Notes: generated by a model from the letters alone, not told the origin. Shown: positions 15,186 to 23,456, counted from the first letter of the stretch. The stretch: 25,635 bases of DNA from Chloroflexota bacterium (GCA_023489135.1 JAMDCE010000415.1:1-25635), one strand, 5' to 3'. A program made the numbers and translations.

Positions 15186-17018
15186 ATGGAAGCGAGTCCA
15201 CCAAGAGGTCCGCGAGCGCGGGCCGTCAAGAGCGACGGACGGGGAACAGTTGCCGGCGATACGGCGGCTGATCTGCTCATCGGGCGGCTGGTGCAGTGGG
15301 GCGTCGACACCGTTTTCGGACTGCCCGGCGACGGAATCAATGGGATTATGGAGGCGCTGCGAAAACGGCGGGATCTCATTAGATTCATTCAGGTGCGACA
15401 CGAAGAGTCGGCGGCGTTTATGGCTACCGCCTATGCCAAGTACACCGGCAGGCTCGGGGTATGCCTGGCTACCTCCGGGCCGGGCGCCGTCCATCTGCTC
15501 AACGGTCTGTACGATGCCAAGATGGACCAGGCTCCCGTTCTGGCGCTCACCGGTATGACCTACCACGATCTAATAGGCACGTTCTATCAGCAGGACGTGA
15601 ATACCGAAGCCCTCTTTGAAGACGTCGCCGAGTACGACGAGAGGGTGATGGGCGCCAAACACGTGACGGCGCTGGTAGACATAGCCTGCCGCACCTCCCT
15701 GAGCCGGCGCACCGTGTCACACATCACTTTCCCCAACGATCTGCAGGAGGCACCGGCGCCGGAGGACGATGTGGATCCCCACGCCGGCTGGGGCCATACC
15801 GGCGGGCCGTTCGTATTGCCCCGGGTCGTCCCCGAACGCTCCGATTTGGAAAGGGCGGCCAGGATTCTCAACGAGGGTGGGAAGGTCGCCATCCTGGTTG
15901 GGCAGGGGGCGCTGGGTGCCGGAGAGGAAGTGGAGCAGCTTGCCGAGAAGCTGGGGGCCCCGGTGGTGAAGGCGCTGCTGGGCAAGGGGGTGATAGCGGA
16001 CGACAGCCCGTATACCACCGGTGGCATCGGATTGCTGGGCACCCGTCCTTCGGAAGAAGCGATGGAAGAGTGCGACACTTTCCTGATGATAGGCACCTCC
16101 TATCCTTACATGGACTATCTTCCCAAACCAGGCCAGGCCCGAGCCGTGCAGATCGATATCAATCCAATGCGCATCGGCATTCGTTATCCGGTCGACATCG
16201 GCCTGGTAGGCGATGCCCTGGCCACGCTGCGGGAGTTACTGCCTCTCGTCGAGTATCACCGCAGCCGGAGCTTTCTGAAAAAGGCGCAACACGGGATGCG
16301 CGACTGGTGGAAGGTGCTGGAAAAGCGCGGTGAGTGGAGTGGGAAGCCGATCAAGCCGCAGATGGTGGGCTGGAAGCTGGGAGAGATTCTGGCCGAGGAC
16401 GCGATTGTCTCCACCGATAGCGGCACCATCACCACCTGGATCTCCCGTTTCTGGAAGCTCAAGAGGGGACAGATGTTCTCGCTTTCAGGGAATCTGGCCA
16501 CCATGGCGCCGGGCCTGCCTTATGCCATCGCGGCCAAGCTGGCCTTTCCCGAGCGTCAATCGGTGGCCTTTGTGGGCGATGGCGGCTTCACCATGCTGAT
16601 GGGCGATTTCGCGACGGCGGTCAAGTACGATCTACCCATCGTGGTGGTGGTGATCAAGAACGACGTCCTGGGGCAGATCAAGTGGGAGCAGATGGTCTTC
16701 CTGGGCAATCCGGAATACGGCGTGGAGCTGCAGCCCATCGACTTCTGCAAGTTCGCGGATGCCTGTGGCGGAGTGGGCATTCACGTGGAGCATCCGGATC
16801 AGGTGCGGCCGGCCCTGGAACAGGCGCTGGCAGCAGGCAAGCCGGCGCTGGTGGAGGTGGTCACCGATCCTTACGAACCGCCGATGCCGCCCAAGGTGCA
16901 CTGGGATCAGGCCAAGAATCTGGCCACCGCTTTGATGCGAGGCCAGCCGAACCGCGATCGCATCGCCCTGACGCTGTTCCGAGACCGGGTCGACGAGATA
17001 TTCGGAAAAATGCGGTAA
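15186..17018 (+). CDS. Thiamine-diphosphate enzyme, pyruvate oxidase/PoxB-like
   Basis: 610 aa, in the acetolactate synthase/pyruvate oxidase family. Three domains: N-terminal Pyr domain (~25-200) with the catalytic glutamate in 'RHEESAAFMATAYAKYTG' and 'ATSGPGAVHLLNGLYDAKMD'; central FAD/nucleotide domain (~215-370); and C-terminal PP domain with the ThDP-Mg motif G464-D465-G466 to N492. 'YHDLIGTFYQQDVNTEALFEDV' resembles PoxB-type quinone-linked pyruvate dehydrogenases more than biosynthetic acetolactate synthase, and no ilvN or ilvC is adjacent. The likely reaction is oxidative decarboxylation of pyruvate to acetate with electrons to quinone, but 2-oxoacid specificity cannot be fixed. It starts at ATG 15186 with AGGAGG eight bases upstream. 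The first ~20 residues are an extra, poorly conserved extension. TATACT at 15157-15162 is a possible -10 without a good -35. Confidence 0.87.
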   Translation: MEASPPRGPRARAVKSDGRGTVAGDTAADLLIGRLVQWGVDTVFGLPGDGINGIMEALRKRRDLIRFIQVRHEESAAFMATAYAKYTGRLGVCLATSGPGAVHLLNGLYDAKMDQAPVLALTGMTYHDLIGTFYQQDVNTEALFEDVAEYDERVMGAKHVTALVDIACRTSLSRRTVSHITFPNDLQEAPAPEDDVDPHAGWGHTGGPFVLPRVVPERSDLERAARILNEGGKVAILVGQGALGAGEEVEQLAEKLGAPVVKALLGKGVIADDSPYTTGGIGLLGTRPSEEAMEECDTFLMIGTSYPYMDYLPKPGQARAVQIDINPMRIGIRYPVDIGLVGDALATLRELLPLVEYHRSRSFLKKAQHGMRDWWKVLEKRGEWSGKPIKPQMVGWKLGEILAEDAIVSTDSGTITTWISRFWKLKRGQMFSLSGNLATMAPGLPYAIAAKLAFPERQSVAFVGDGGFTMLMGDFATAVKYDLPIVVVVIKNDVLGQIKWEQMVFLGNPEYGVELQPIDFCKFADACGGVGIHVEHPDQVRPALEQALAAGKPALVEVVTDPYEPPMPPKVHWDQAKNLATALMRGQPNRDRIALTLFRDRVDEIFGKMR

Positions 17019-17052
17019 GACCGCCGAGCGCAAGTTCGTAACCGCAAGGAGC

Positions 17053-17093
17053 GCAAAGGACGCGAAGACAACGCAAGTCCTCGCGTCCTTTGC
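17053..17093. terminator. 13-bp perfect hairpin downstream of the ThDP-enzyme gene
   Basis: Arms 17053-17065 and 17081-17093 around a 15-base loop, 35 bases after the stop. No U-tract follows, so the terminator role is tentative. The sequence is related to the repeat at 3881-3944. Confidence 0.5.
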
Positions 17094-17137
17094 CGTGAGA
17101 ATAGGGCCTACACCACTGGCCAGAAGGCCGGCGAGGC

Positions 17138-17170
17138 TCCCTCTCCCTCGAGCGGCACGAGGGAGAGGGA
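17138..17170. repeat. 13-bp hairpin of the CCCTCTCC/GGAGAGGG type
   Basis: Perfect arms TCCCTCTCCCTCG and CGAGGGAGAGGGA with a 7-base loop. It is similar in arm sequence to the CCCC-GAA-GGGG elements elsewhere but has a different loop. Confidence 0.65.
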
Positions 17171-17317
17171 ACTTGCCCTGGCCGCCCTTCCAGCACGGGT
17201 CCCAGGCAAAATGAATTACGTGCGCCCTATGCCGGGCAGGACGTCTGCCCTACGTCCGGCAGGGTCTTGCCGATAACGTACCGGGCAAGTGCGAGGATGA
17301 GGCGGGATGGGCGCAGG

Positions 17318-17326
17318 TGTTATAAT
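17318..17326 (+). promoter_or_regulatory. Extended -10 promoter of tgt
   Basis: TGT-TATAAT: a perfect -10 at 17321-17326 with the TGn extension; no clear -35. The leader to the TTG at 17381 is about 48 nt. Confidence 0.65.
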
Positions 17327-17380
17327 TGCCTCGGCTATTCCGTCAAAGACTTCTAGAACCATCGGGAAAGGAACTGATCG

Positions 17381-18565
17381 TTGTCGTTTGACTTCAAGCT
17401 GCTCAAAGATTTCGGACAGGCAGCACCTCGGGCCGGCGTGCTGCACACGCCCCACGGGGCTGTGGCCACGCCGGTTTTTATGCCGGTGGGCACGCAGGCG
17501 ACGGTCAAGTCGTTGGCGCCGGAAGATCTTGAGGGGGCCGGCGCTTCGATCGTCCTTTCCAATACCTATCACCTTTTTCTCCGGCCGGGCTCGTCGGTAA
17601 TCGCTTCGCTGGGCGGGCTGCATCGCTTTATGGCCTGGAACAGAGCCGTACTAACCGATAGTGGCGGCTTCCAGGTGTTCAGCCTGGGTCATCTTCGTCG
17701 CATCGACGACGAGGGAGTAACCTTCCGCTCGCACATCGACGGGTCGGAGCAACGGTTCAGCCCGGAGCGGGTGGTGGCCATTCAGGAGGAGCTGGGCGCC
17801 GACATCATCATGGCTTTCGACGAATGCACCCCGCACCCCAGCGACCGGGAGTACAACCGCCAGGCTTTGGCGCGAACGCATCGATGGGCCGAACGATGTC
17901 TGGCGGCCCAGACTCGGCCCGATCAAGCGCTGTTCGGGATTGTACAGGGTGGAATGTTCCCCGAGCTGCGGAGGGAGAGCGCCTCGTTCCTCTCGTCGCT
18001 GGGGTTTCCCGGCTACGCCATCGGGGGACTGAGCGTGGGCGAGCCCAAAGAGCTGACCTACGGGATGCTGGAAGAAACGGTGCCACTGCTGCCCAGGGAG
18101 CGTCCGCGCTATTTGATGGGCGTCGGGTCTCCCGAGGATCTGCTGGAATGCATAGCGCGAGGGGTGGATATGTTCGACTCGGTTTTGCCGACGCGCATCG
18201 CCCGCAACGGGGCGCTGTTCACCCCGCGCGGCCGTCTCAACGCCCGCAACGCCGCGCTCAAGCTCCTGGACCGGCCGCTGGACGAAACCTGCGACTGCTA
18301 CGCCTGCAAGACATTCAGCGCTGCCTACATCAACCATCTCTTTCGGGCGGAAGAGCTGCTGGCCTACCGTCTGGCGAGCATCCACAACGTCAGGTTCCTC
18401 ATCCGGCTGGCCGAACAGGCTCGGCGCGCCATACTGGAGGGCAGATTCGACGATTTTAAGGCAGGGTTTCTTTCCGACTACCGCATCACGGACCAGGATG
18501 TAAGGCTCGCCCAGAAGCAGAAGTGGATCGAAGCCCAGCGGCTGAAGGGCGAAGAGGGGAAGTAG
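17381..18565 (+). CDS. tgt: tRNA-guanine transglycosylase (queuine/preQ1 insertion)
   Basis: Exchanges guanine-34 of GUN-anticodon tRNAs for the queuosine precursor preQ1. 394 aa, a TIM barrel with a zinc subdomain. Seen: 'GTQATVKSLAPEDL', general acid/base D93 in 'LTDSGGFQVFSLG', 'GIVQGGMFPELR', 'YAIGGLSVGE', nucleophile D266 in 'MFDSVLPTR', and zinc ligands C304, C306, C309 and H335 with the canonical C-x-C-x2-C-x25-H spacing. It starts at TTG 17381, with AAAGGA upstream, which gives the usual short N-terminus; no better ATG or GTG exists. No other queuosine genes (queA, queC-F) are next to it. Confidence 0.97.
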   Translation: MSFDFKLLKDFGQAAPRAGVLHTPHGAVATPVFMPVGTQATVKSLAPEDLEGAGASIVLSNTYHLFLRPGSSVIASLGGLHRFMAWNRAVLTDSGGFQVFSLGHLRRIDDEGVTFRSHIDGSEQRFSPERVVAIQEELGADIIMAFDECTPHPSDREYNRQALARTHRWAERCLAAQTRPDQALFGIVQGGMFPELRRESASFLSSLGFPGYAIGGLSVGEPKELTYGMLEETVPLLPRERPRYLMGVGSPEDLLECIARGVDMFDSVLPTRIARNGALFTPRGRLNARNAALKLLDRPLDETCDCYACKTFSAAYINHLFRAEELLAYRLASIHNVRFLIRLAEQARRAILEGRFDDFKAGFLSDYRITDQDVRLAQKQKWIEAQRLKGEEGK

Positions 18566-18639
18566 GGCGGTGCATTAACGTTCAGGCGCGAACTAACGTT
18601 AGCTTTATCCTAACGCAGAACGCCGTCAGGTGCCCACCC

Positions 18640-18654
18640 TGGCACACATCTTGC
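18640..18654 (+). promoter_or_regulatory. Sigma-54-like -24/-12 element before the PRC-barrel gene
   Basis: TGGCAC (18640-18645), 5 nt, TTGC (18651-18654): a full match to the core TGGCAC-N5-TTGC pattern. The expected start at ~18665 leaves ~43 nt to the ATG at 18708. The segment upstream contains 'CTAACGTTAG' and two copies of a 'T(A/G)ACGTTCAG' word. A chance match is possible, and sigma-54 is uncommon in Chloroflexota-like genomes. Confidence 0.35.
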
Positions 18655-18707
18655 GCCATTTGTCCACTTGACGTTCAGCGTTTAGAAATCTTCGAGGGGT
18701 GTCGCCG

Positions 18708-19355
18708 ATGGAAGTGAACATTGGGGCCAGAGCGGTGTCTAAGGAAGGCCGCGATATCGGCGTCGTCAATCAGGTGGTGATCGAGCCGGTGGGCAATGAG
18801 CTCGTCAGCGTGGTGGTGCATGCGACGCGGGAGCCGGTGCGGGATATGGTGGTGCCGATCGGCGAGATAGAGCGTGCCACCAAGGATAATATCTACCTGA
18901 AACTGACGATGCCGGAAGTGGAGACGTTGCCTGATTTTGTCGAGACGGATTACGCTCCACCTCCGCGTCACTGGCTTCTGCCACCCATGTATTCGCGTAC
19001 GCACGTCCTGGTGCCGGTGTCCGGTCCAGCCGATTTGGGCCAGCCTACCGTCGAGCAGCCTATACACCGGCACGCTCTGGGCGAGCCTTTCGTACAGTAC
19101 GCCGCGCCTCAGGACATCACTATCAGCGAGGGCACCGCGGTTTATTGTGCCGACGGCACTCGGGTGGGAAGTGTGGATGAGGTGATCACGGACCAGCGCA
19201 CCAACCGCATCACCTCTTTCGTAGTGCGGAAAGGCCAGTGGTTTCCGAAGGACATAGTGGTGCCGATGTCCCTGGTGGCCCGCACGCAGGAATACCGCAT
19301 CACGTTAGACTGCGGCAAAGGGGAGCTGCATAATCTGCCGTCACCGAAGCACTAG
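18708..19355 (+). CDS. PRC-barrel domain protein with two barrels
   Basis: 215 aa from ATG 18708, which has GAGGGG seven bases upstream. The first barrel (~1-75) reads 'IGARAVSKEGRDIGVVNQVV' and 'ELVSVVVHATREPVRDMVVP'. The second (~130-210) reads 'ISEGTAVYCADGTRVGSVDEVI' and 'ITSFVVRKGQWFPKDIVVPMS'. These repeat the same PRC-barrel strand order. A proline-rich linker with 'YAPPPRHWLLPP' joins them. PRC barrels occur in photosynthetic reaction centre H subunits, RimM and many stress-linked proteins of unknown function. No membrane segment is visible and there is no operon partner, so the role is open. Confidence 0.85.
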   Translation: MEVNIGARAVSKEGRDIGVVNQVVIEPVGNELVSVVVHATREPVRDMVVPIGEIERATKDNIYLKLTMPEVETLPDFVETDYAPPPRHWLLPPMYSRTHVLVPVSGPADLGQPTVEQPIHRHALGEPFVQYAAPQDITISEGTAVYCADGTRVGSVDEVITDQRTNRITSFVVRKGQWFPKDIVVPMSLVARTQEYRITLDCGKGELHNLPSPKH

Positions 19356-19369
19356 CTGGAGGACACGCG

Positions 19370-19404
19370 CCTGTCCCCTCTCCCCGAAGGGGAGAGGGGA
19401 CAGG
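19370..19404. terminator. 16-bp perfect GC hairpin with GAA loop, after the PRC-barrel gene
   Basis: Arms 19370-19385 and 19389-19404 around GAA, 14 bases after the PRC-barrel stop. It is a strong structure that could end transcription on the plus strand, but it is followed by GTGAGG rather than a U-tract. It belongs to the same repeat family as 19524-19548. Confidence 0.6.
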
Positions 19405-19523
19405 GTGAGGGTCGAAGGCATGGCAGTCTCACGTGCGTTCTAATTCCAACCGCATGCATTTCACATACGTGCGGTCGCTCATAATCCGGCCCCTACTCCA
19501 GTCGGGCATCGCCCTTCACCCCA

Positions 19524-19548
19524 TCCCTCTCCCCGAAGGGGAGAGGGA
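19524..19548. repeat. 11-bp copy of the same CCCC-GAA-GGGG hairpin
   Basis: Arms TCCCTCTCCCC (19524-19534) and GGGGAGAGGGA (19538-19548) with a GAA loop, 46 bases before the acyl-CoA dehydrogenase stop; it could end that minus-strand operon. Confidence 0.7.
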
Positions 19549-19593
19549 GAGCTGCCTCGCCCGCAGGCGCAAGGAACCGCAGGGGCGGGACGG

Positions 19594-20745
19594 CTAGAAG
19601 TCTCGCAGGAGCTCGCGTGCCACTACCAGGCGCTGAATCTGGTTGGTGCCTTCGACGATCTGCGAGAATTTGGCCTCGCGCATGAAGCGCTCGACGGGGA
19701 AGTCCTTGATGTAACCGTAGCCGCCGTGGATCTGTACGGCATCGGTGGTCACCTTCATGGCGACGTCGGTGGCGTAGTACTTGGCCATGCTGCCAAACTT
19801 GACCATCCGTCGATCGTCTTCGTCCACGAGCGCGGCGGCACGGTAGGTCAGCATCCTGGCGGCCTCTATTTCCGTGGCCATGTCCGAGAGCATAACCTGA
19901 ATGGCCTGGAAACTGGCTATCGGCTGCCCGAACTGCACCCTTTGCTTGGCGTAGCTCAGGGCGGCGTCAAAGGCGCCCTGGGCGATGCCCAGCCCGGTGG
20001 CCGCCACGGTGGGCCTGGTGACGTCAAGGGTCTTCATGGCGATGGCCCAGCCATCGCCCTCTTGGCCCAGGAGGTTCTCCTTGGGGACGATGCAGTTGTC
20101 GAAGACCAGCTCAGCCGTGGGGGAGGAATGCAGCGCCATCTTGCTCTCTACCCGGGGGGCAGAGAAACCGGGTGTTCCTTTCTCCACGATGAAGCAGCTG
20201 ATGCCCTTCCTTCCGGCGCTGGGATCGGTCTTGGCAAACACGGTGACGTAGCCGGCCATGTTGCCAAAGGAAATGAAGCGCTTGCCCCCGTTGATGATGT
20301 AATGATCTCCCTTCAGCTCCGCCCTGGTCCGCATGCCCGCTACGTCCGACCCGCCTTCCGGCTCCGTCAGGCCGAAGGAGCACATCGTTTCTCCCGAGGC
20401 GATGGCCGGCAAGCACCTCTTCTTCTGCTCGTCGCTGCCGGCGATCACGATGGGCTGAGCCCCCAGGTGGTTTTGAGACACCCACATCATAGCATCGCCG
20501 TTGACTCGGGCCACTTCTTCCACAAGTATGCAGAAGCTGACCTCGTCTCCCCCGGATCCGCCGTACTCTTTGGGGAAGGGGAAGCCGATCAGTCCGTTCT
20601 TGCGAATGATCTGCTTGAGGTCCTCGGGGAACACGCCGGTCTCCTCGATCTCGGCCACCCGCGGGGCGATCATCTCTTCGCACAGCCGCCGGATGTTCTT
20701 TCGCAGAATCTCCTGACCTTGATTCAGAGCGAGCTGACCTTTCAT
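19594..20745 (-). CDS. Acyl-CoA dehydrogenase
   Basis: FAD enzyme that introduces a 2,3-double bond into an acyl-CoA and passes electrons to ETF. 383 aa. Seen: '[21 protein letters not shown]' (122-142, FAD/substrate loop), '[18 protein letters not shown]', '[22 protein letters not shown]' and '[22 protein letters not shown]'. The catalytic base is E365 in '[17 protein letters not shown]', at the usual C-terminal position of short/medium-chain members. It starts at ATG 20745 with GGAGG six bases upstream. It is the last gene of the mutase operon, separated from the B12 subunit by 87 bases that hold a dispersed repeat. The chain length or branched substrate cannot be read off; linkage suggests it acts on the mutase substrate or product. 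Confidence 0.94.
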   Translation of the reverse strand: MKGQLALNQGQEILRKNIRRLCEEMIAPRVAEIEETGVFPEDLKQIIRKNGLIGFPFPKEYGGSGGDEVSFCILVEEVARVNGDAMMWVSQNHLGAQPIVIAGSDEQKKRCLPAIASGETMCSFGLTEPEGGSDVAGMRTRAELKGDHYIINGGKRFISFGNMAGYVTVFAKTDPSAGRKGISCFIVEKGTPGFSAPRVESKMALHSSPTAELVFDNCIVPKENLLGQEGDGWAIAMKTLDVTRPTVAATGLGIAQGAFDAALSYAKQRVQFGQPIASFQAIQVMLSDMATEIEAARMLTYRAAALVDEDDRRMVKFGSMAKYYATDVAMKVTTDAVQIHGGYGYIKDFPVERFMREAKFSQIVEGTNQIQRLVVARELLRDF

Positions 20746-20812
20746 TTATTGCCTCCGTGTTGTTTTATGAATGCGATAAGAGTGTCGAATCGAGCGGGTC
20801 GGACCCCGACGA

Positions 20813-20831
20813 GGGCGACCAGCCGGTCGCT
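20813..20831. repeat. Dispersed GGGCGACC(A/G)GCCGGTCGC repeat, copy 1
   Basis: GGGCGACCAGCCGGTCGC palindromic core between the B12 subunit and acyl-CoA dehydrogenase genes. Two more copies of the same element are at 23505-23526 and 23633-23653. Confidence 0.7.
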
Positions 20832-20832
20832 C

Positions 20833-21276
20833 CTACTGCAGATGCCGCCGGGTAGCACGCTCACCCTCGGGCGATAGTCCGAATTTGCCGCGCAGGAACT
20901 CCACCGGCCTGGCCAGCGGCGTTCCGGTCGAGAATACCTCGGCCACTCCCATTTCTTTCAGCTTGGGCACATCGGTCTTGGGGATGTTGCCGCCGACCAC
21001 CACGACCTTGTCTGCCATTCCCTCTTCCTTGAGCATACCCATCAGCCGATCGGTGTAGAAAAGGTGGGCGCCGGATAATATGCTCAGGCCGATTACGTCG
21101 ACGTCCTCCTGGATGGCCGCCGAGACGACCTGGTCGACCCGCTGGTGGCGGCCGGTGTAGATAACCTCCATCCCGGCGTCCATTAGGGTCTTTACTATCA
21201 CCTTCGCCCCGCGATCGTGGCCATCCAGGCCGGGCTTGGCCACGAGGACTCGTATGGTATTCCTTTCTGGTTTCAT
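20833..21276 (-). CDS. B12-binding (small) subunit of an acyl-CoA mutase
   Basis: 147 aa from ATG 21276. This is a Rossmann-like cobalamin domain with the 'base-off/His-on' signature D18-G-H20-D-R-G23 in 'KPGLDGHDRGAKVI', then 'VIYTGRHQRVDQVVSAAIQED' and 'VDVIGLSILSGAH', and the 'VVVGGNIPKTDVPKLKEMG' and 'EVFSTGTPL' strands that close the corrin site. It corresponds to the C-terminal domain of one-chain mutases, here a separate gene as in archaeal-type enzymes. GTG 21297 immediately after the large-subunit stop is another possible start. It pairs with the large subunit directly upstream. Confidence 0.94.
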   Translation of the reverse strand: MKPERNTIRVLVAKPGLDGHDRGAKVIVKTLMDAGMEVIYTGRHQRVDQVVSAAIQEDVDVIGLSILSGAHLFYTDRLMGMLKEEGMADKVVVVGGNIPKTDVPKLKEMGVAEVFSTGTPLARPVEFLRGKFGLSPEGERATRRHLQ

Positions 21277-21297
21277 CGCTACGTAGCTCCCTTTCAC

Positions 21298-22959
21298 TCA
21301 GAAGATGGCGACCGGCTCTTTGAATTCACCGTAGACTTCTCGCAGCACGCCGGCCATCTCCCCGATAGTGGCATAGGACCGGCAAGCCTCGACCAGCGGC
21401 TCCATGATGTTAGTGGTACCTTCCGCGGCGCGGCGAAGGTCGTCCAGGGCGCGCTGGACTCGCGCGCCGTCTCGCCTCTCCCGCAGGTCATTCAGACGTC
21501 TCAGCTGGTCTTGGAACCAGGAGGGGTCGACGTAGTGGAACTTGATCGAGAGCTCCTCGTCTTCCTCCACGAACATGTTCTCGCCGATTACCGGCTTCTC
21601 GCCGGACTCGCGCTGTCGGCGCTCCTCGTAGGCCTGGCGCGCCAGTATCCGCTGGATGTAGCCGTCTTCTATGCACTTGACGATTCCACCGCGGGACTCG
21701 ATGTCTTCCATAACCTCGTAAGTTTCCCGCTCCACGGTATCGGTGAGGCTCTCGACGAAATACGATCCCGCGAGCGGGTCCACGGTGGATAGAATATCCG
21801 TCTCGTGAATGATAATCTGCTGTGTCCTTAGCGCGGTTCGCTGAGACTCGGGGGTAGGAATGCAGTGGCCCTCGTCCTTGGTGTGTACCGCCGAGGCGTT
21901 GCACCCCGATATGATGCTGGCGATCTCCTCGATGGTGCCGCGGACGATGTTGTTGTCCGGCTGGGTGTGGGAGTAGGTAAACCCTGAGCTTCCGGCGATA
22001 TAAAGGAATTTCCACGATTTGGGGTCCTTGGCCCCAAACTCGTCCCGCAGCATCCTGGCCCACAACCGCCGTCCGGCGCGGTACTTGGCGATCTCCTCGA
22101 AGAAGCCGAGGAAGGTGGCCATGTTGAAGCTGATGCGGGAGGCGAAGGAGTCGACGTCCAGTCCGCGATCCAGGGCGTTTTGGATGTAGGCTTTGCCGAT
22201 CAGGATGGCGTAGCCCAGCTCCTGGGGCAGGCTGGCGCCGGCTTCACGTATGTGATAACCGCACACGCTGATGGGCACGAACTTGGGGATTCTCTTGGCG
22301 CAGAACTCGACCAGGTCCGCGGTCATGCGCATCTGGGGCTTCACCGGGTAAATGAAGGCTCCCCGCGAGCAGTACTCCTTTAGATTGTCGTTCTGGGCGG
22401 TGCCGGTGAGCTTCTCGGAAGGGATTCCCTGCTTTTCGGCCAGGGCCACGTACATCGCCACGATGATCGGAGCGACCGCGTTGATGGTGAAGCCGCTGCT
22501 GACTTTGGTCAGGTCGATGCCCGCGAACATGATCTCGAAGTCTTCCAGGGAGTCGATGGCCACCCCGACCCGGCCCACCTCGTCGGCATACTCCGGGTTA
22601 TCCGAGTCGTAGCCGGCTTGCGTGACCAGATCGAAGGCGATGTTGAGGCCGGTGTTGCCCTCTTTGAAAAGCCACTTGAACCTTTCGTTGGTTTCCGCGG
22701 GGGTGCCGAACCCGGCGTATTGCCGCGTGGTCCAGAGCCGGCCGCGGTGCCCCAGCGGATAGGCAGACCTGGTCAGGGGGAACTGGCCCGGCAGGCCGAC
22801 GTCGCTGGAATAGTCTTTTTCCGCCACGTCCAGCGGCGTGTATACCACCTTGATCTCTTCGCCAAAAGATGTGTATCGCTTGGGTACCTTGTCGATGGAG
22901 TTTTTCTGTTCCCATTCGCTCAGCGATTTGCGAACTTCTTCCAAATCATTCTGACCCAT
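21298..22959 (-). CDS. Methylmalonyl-CoA mutase-type acyl-CoA mutase, large subunit
   Basis: TIM-barrel subunit of a coenzyme-B12 radical mutase that moves the thioester carbonyl group between adjacent carbons. 553 aa. Compared by eye with the Propionibacterium methylmalonyl-CoA mutase with a constant offset of 8, the substrate residues kept are R74 (R82), T77 (T85), R79 (R87), Y81 (Y89), T158 (T166), T187 (T195), Q189 (Q197), R199 (R207) and H236 (H244). Two are changed: S114 to N106 and S164 to G156. Y81 and R199 favour a 2-carboxy-acyl-CoA such as methylmalonyl-CoA rather than isobutyryl-CoA. It starts at ATG 22959 with AAAGGAG eight bases upstream; the frame runs back to 23322 with residues that overlap the 2Fe-2S gene and are not real. 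No meaB/argK chaperone or epimerase is beside it. Confidence 0.93.
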   Translation of the reverse strand: MGQNDLEEVRKSLSEWEQKNSIDKVPKRYTSFGEEIKVVYTPLDVAEKDYSSDVGLPGQFPLTRSAYPLGHRGRLWTTRQYAGFGTPAETNERFKWLFKEGNTGLNIAFDLVTQAGYDSDNPEYADEVGRVGVAIDSLEDFEIMFAGIDLTKVSSGFTINAVAPIIVAMYVALAEKQGIPSEKLTGTAQNDNLKEYCSRGAFIYPVKPQMRMTADLVEFCAKRIPKFVPISVCGYHIREAGASLPQELGYAILIGKAYIQNALDRGLDVDSFASRISFNMATFLGFFEEIAKYRAGRRLWARMLRDEFGAKDPKSWKFLYIAGSSGFTYSHTQPDNNIVRGTIEEIASIISGCNASAVHTKDEGHCIPTPESQRTALRTQQIIIHETDILSTVDPLAGSYFVESLTDTVERETYEVMEDIESRGGIVKCIEDGYIQRILARQAYEERRQRESGEKPVIGENMFVEEDEELSIKFHYVDPSWFQDQLRRLNDLRERRDGARVQRALDDLRRAAEGTTNIMEPLVEACRSYATIGEMAGVLREVYGEFKEPVAIF

Positions 22960-22988
22960 TGGATTATCTCCTTTGATTCGACCTTTGC

Positions 22989-23456
22989 CTATCCCATCTT
23001 CTCCGCTGCGGCCAGGATAGACTCCACTATCTTTACATAGCCGGTGCAGCGGCACAGGTTGCCTTCGATGGCTTCGCGCACCTCGGCTTCGGAGGGACTG
23101 GGGTTCTCGTCCAGTAGTACCTTGGCCGACAGGATCATGCCCGGCGTGCAGTACCCGCACTGAAGTCCGCCGTGTTCCAGGAAAGCCTCCTGGATGGGGT
23201 GAAGCTTCCCCCCTTCGGAGAGCCCCTCTATCGTCAACACGCTTTTGCCCCTGGCGTCGACCGCCAGGACCAGGCAAGAATTTACCGAGCGCCCGTCCAG
23301 TATAACCGTGCAAGCCCCGCACTCGCCCGATCCGCAGCCTCGCTTGGTGCCCGTGAGACCCAGGTCGTCGCGCAGCACTTCGAGGAGGGTGGTCCGGGCC
23401 TCCACCAGGACCTCGTGTGCCTCTCCATTGACCGTTAGCTTAACGCGATGCCTCAA
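22989..23456 (-). CDS. 2Fe-2S subunit of a molybdenum hydroxylase (xanthine dehydrogenase/CoxS family)
   Basis: Small electron-transfer subunit of a three-part Mo-hydroxylase. 155 aa. It has the plant-type [2Fe-2S] ferredoxin motif '[16 protein letters not shown]...SC' and the second cluster in the four-helix domain 'CGYCTPGM...GNLCRCTGY', so all eight cysteines are present. TTG 23456 is chosen, with a GAGGGGGA ribosome site; ATG 23486 has none. It is 29 bases ahead of the mutase large subunit, which argues that the hydroxylase and mutase work in one pathway. Confidence 0.93.
   Translation of the reverse strand: MRHRVKLTVNGEAHEVLVEARTTLLEVLRDDLGLTGTKRGCGSGECGACTVILDGRSVNSCLVLAVDARGKSVLTIEGLSEGGKLHPIQEAFLEHGGLQCGYCTPGMILSAKVLLDENPSPSEAEVREAIEGNLCRCTGYVKIVESILAAAEKMG

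Larger units (their letters stand above)
17019..17380. other. Intergenic region with two hairpin repeats and the tgt promoter
   Basis: 362 bases without a gene. It holds a 13-bp hairpin GCAAAGGACGCGA/TCGCGTCCTTTGC (17053-17065 and 17081-17093), likely ending transcription of the ThDP-enzyme gene. It also holds a second 13-bp hairpin TCCCTCTCCCTCG/CGAGGGAGAGGGA (17138-17150 and 17158-17170) and the tgt promoter near its right end. Nothing else is supported. Confidence 0.65.

Noticed and set aside
17040..17170. Possible CRISPR-like repeats
   Set aside because: The repeated units are hairpins of different sequence with no regular spacers; they are dispersed intergenic repeats.
19726..20877. 383-codon plus-strand open frame opposite acyl-CoA dehydrogenase
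   Set aside because: It is antisense to a well-conserved enzyme gene and reads as low-complexity Gly/His/Leu typical of GC-rich antisense frames.
22960..23322. N-terminal extension of the mutase large subunit back to 23322
   Set aside because: It overlaps the 2Fe-2S subunit gene in another frame; ATG 22959 has AAAGGAG and the normal mutase N-terminus.
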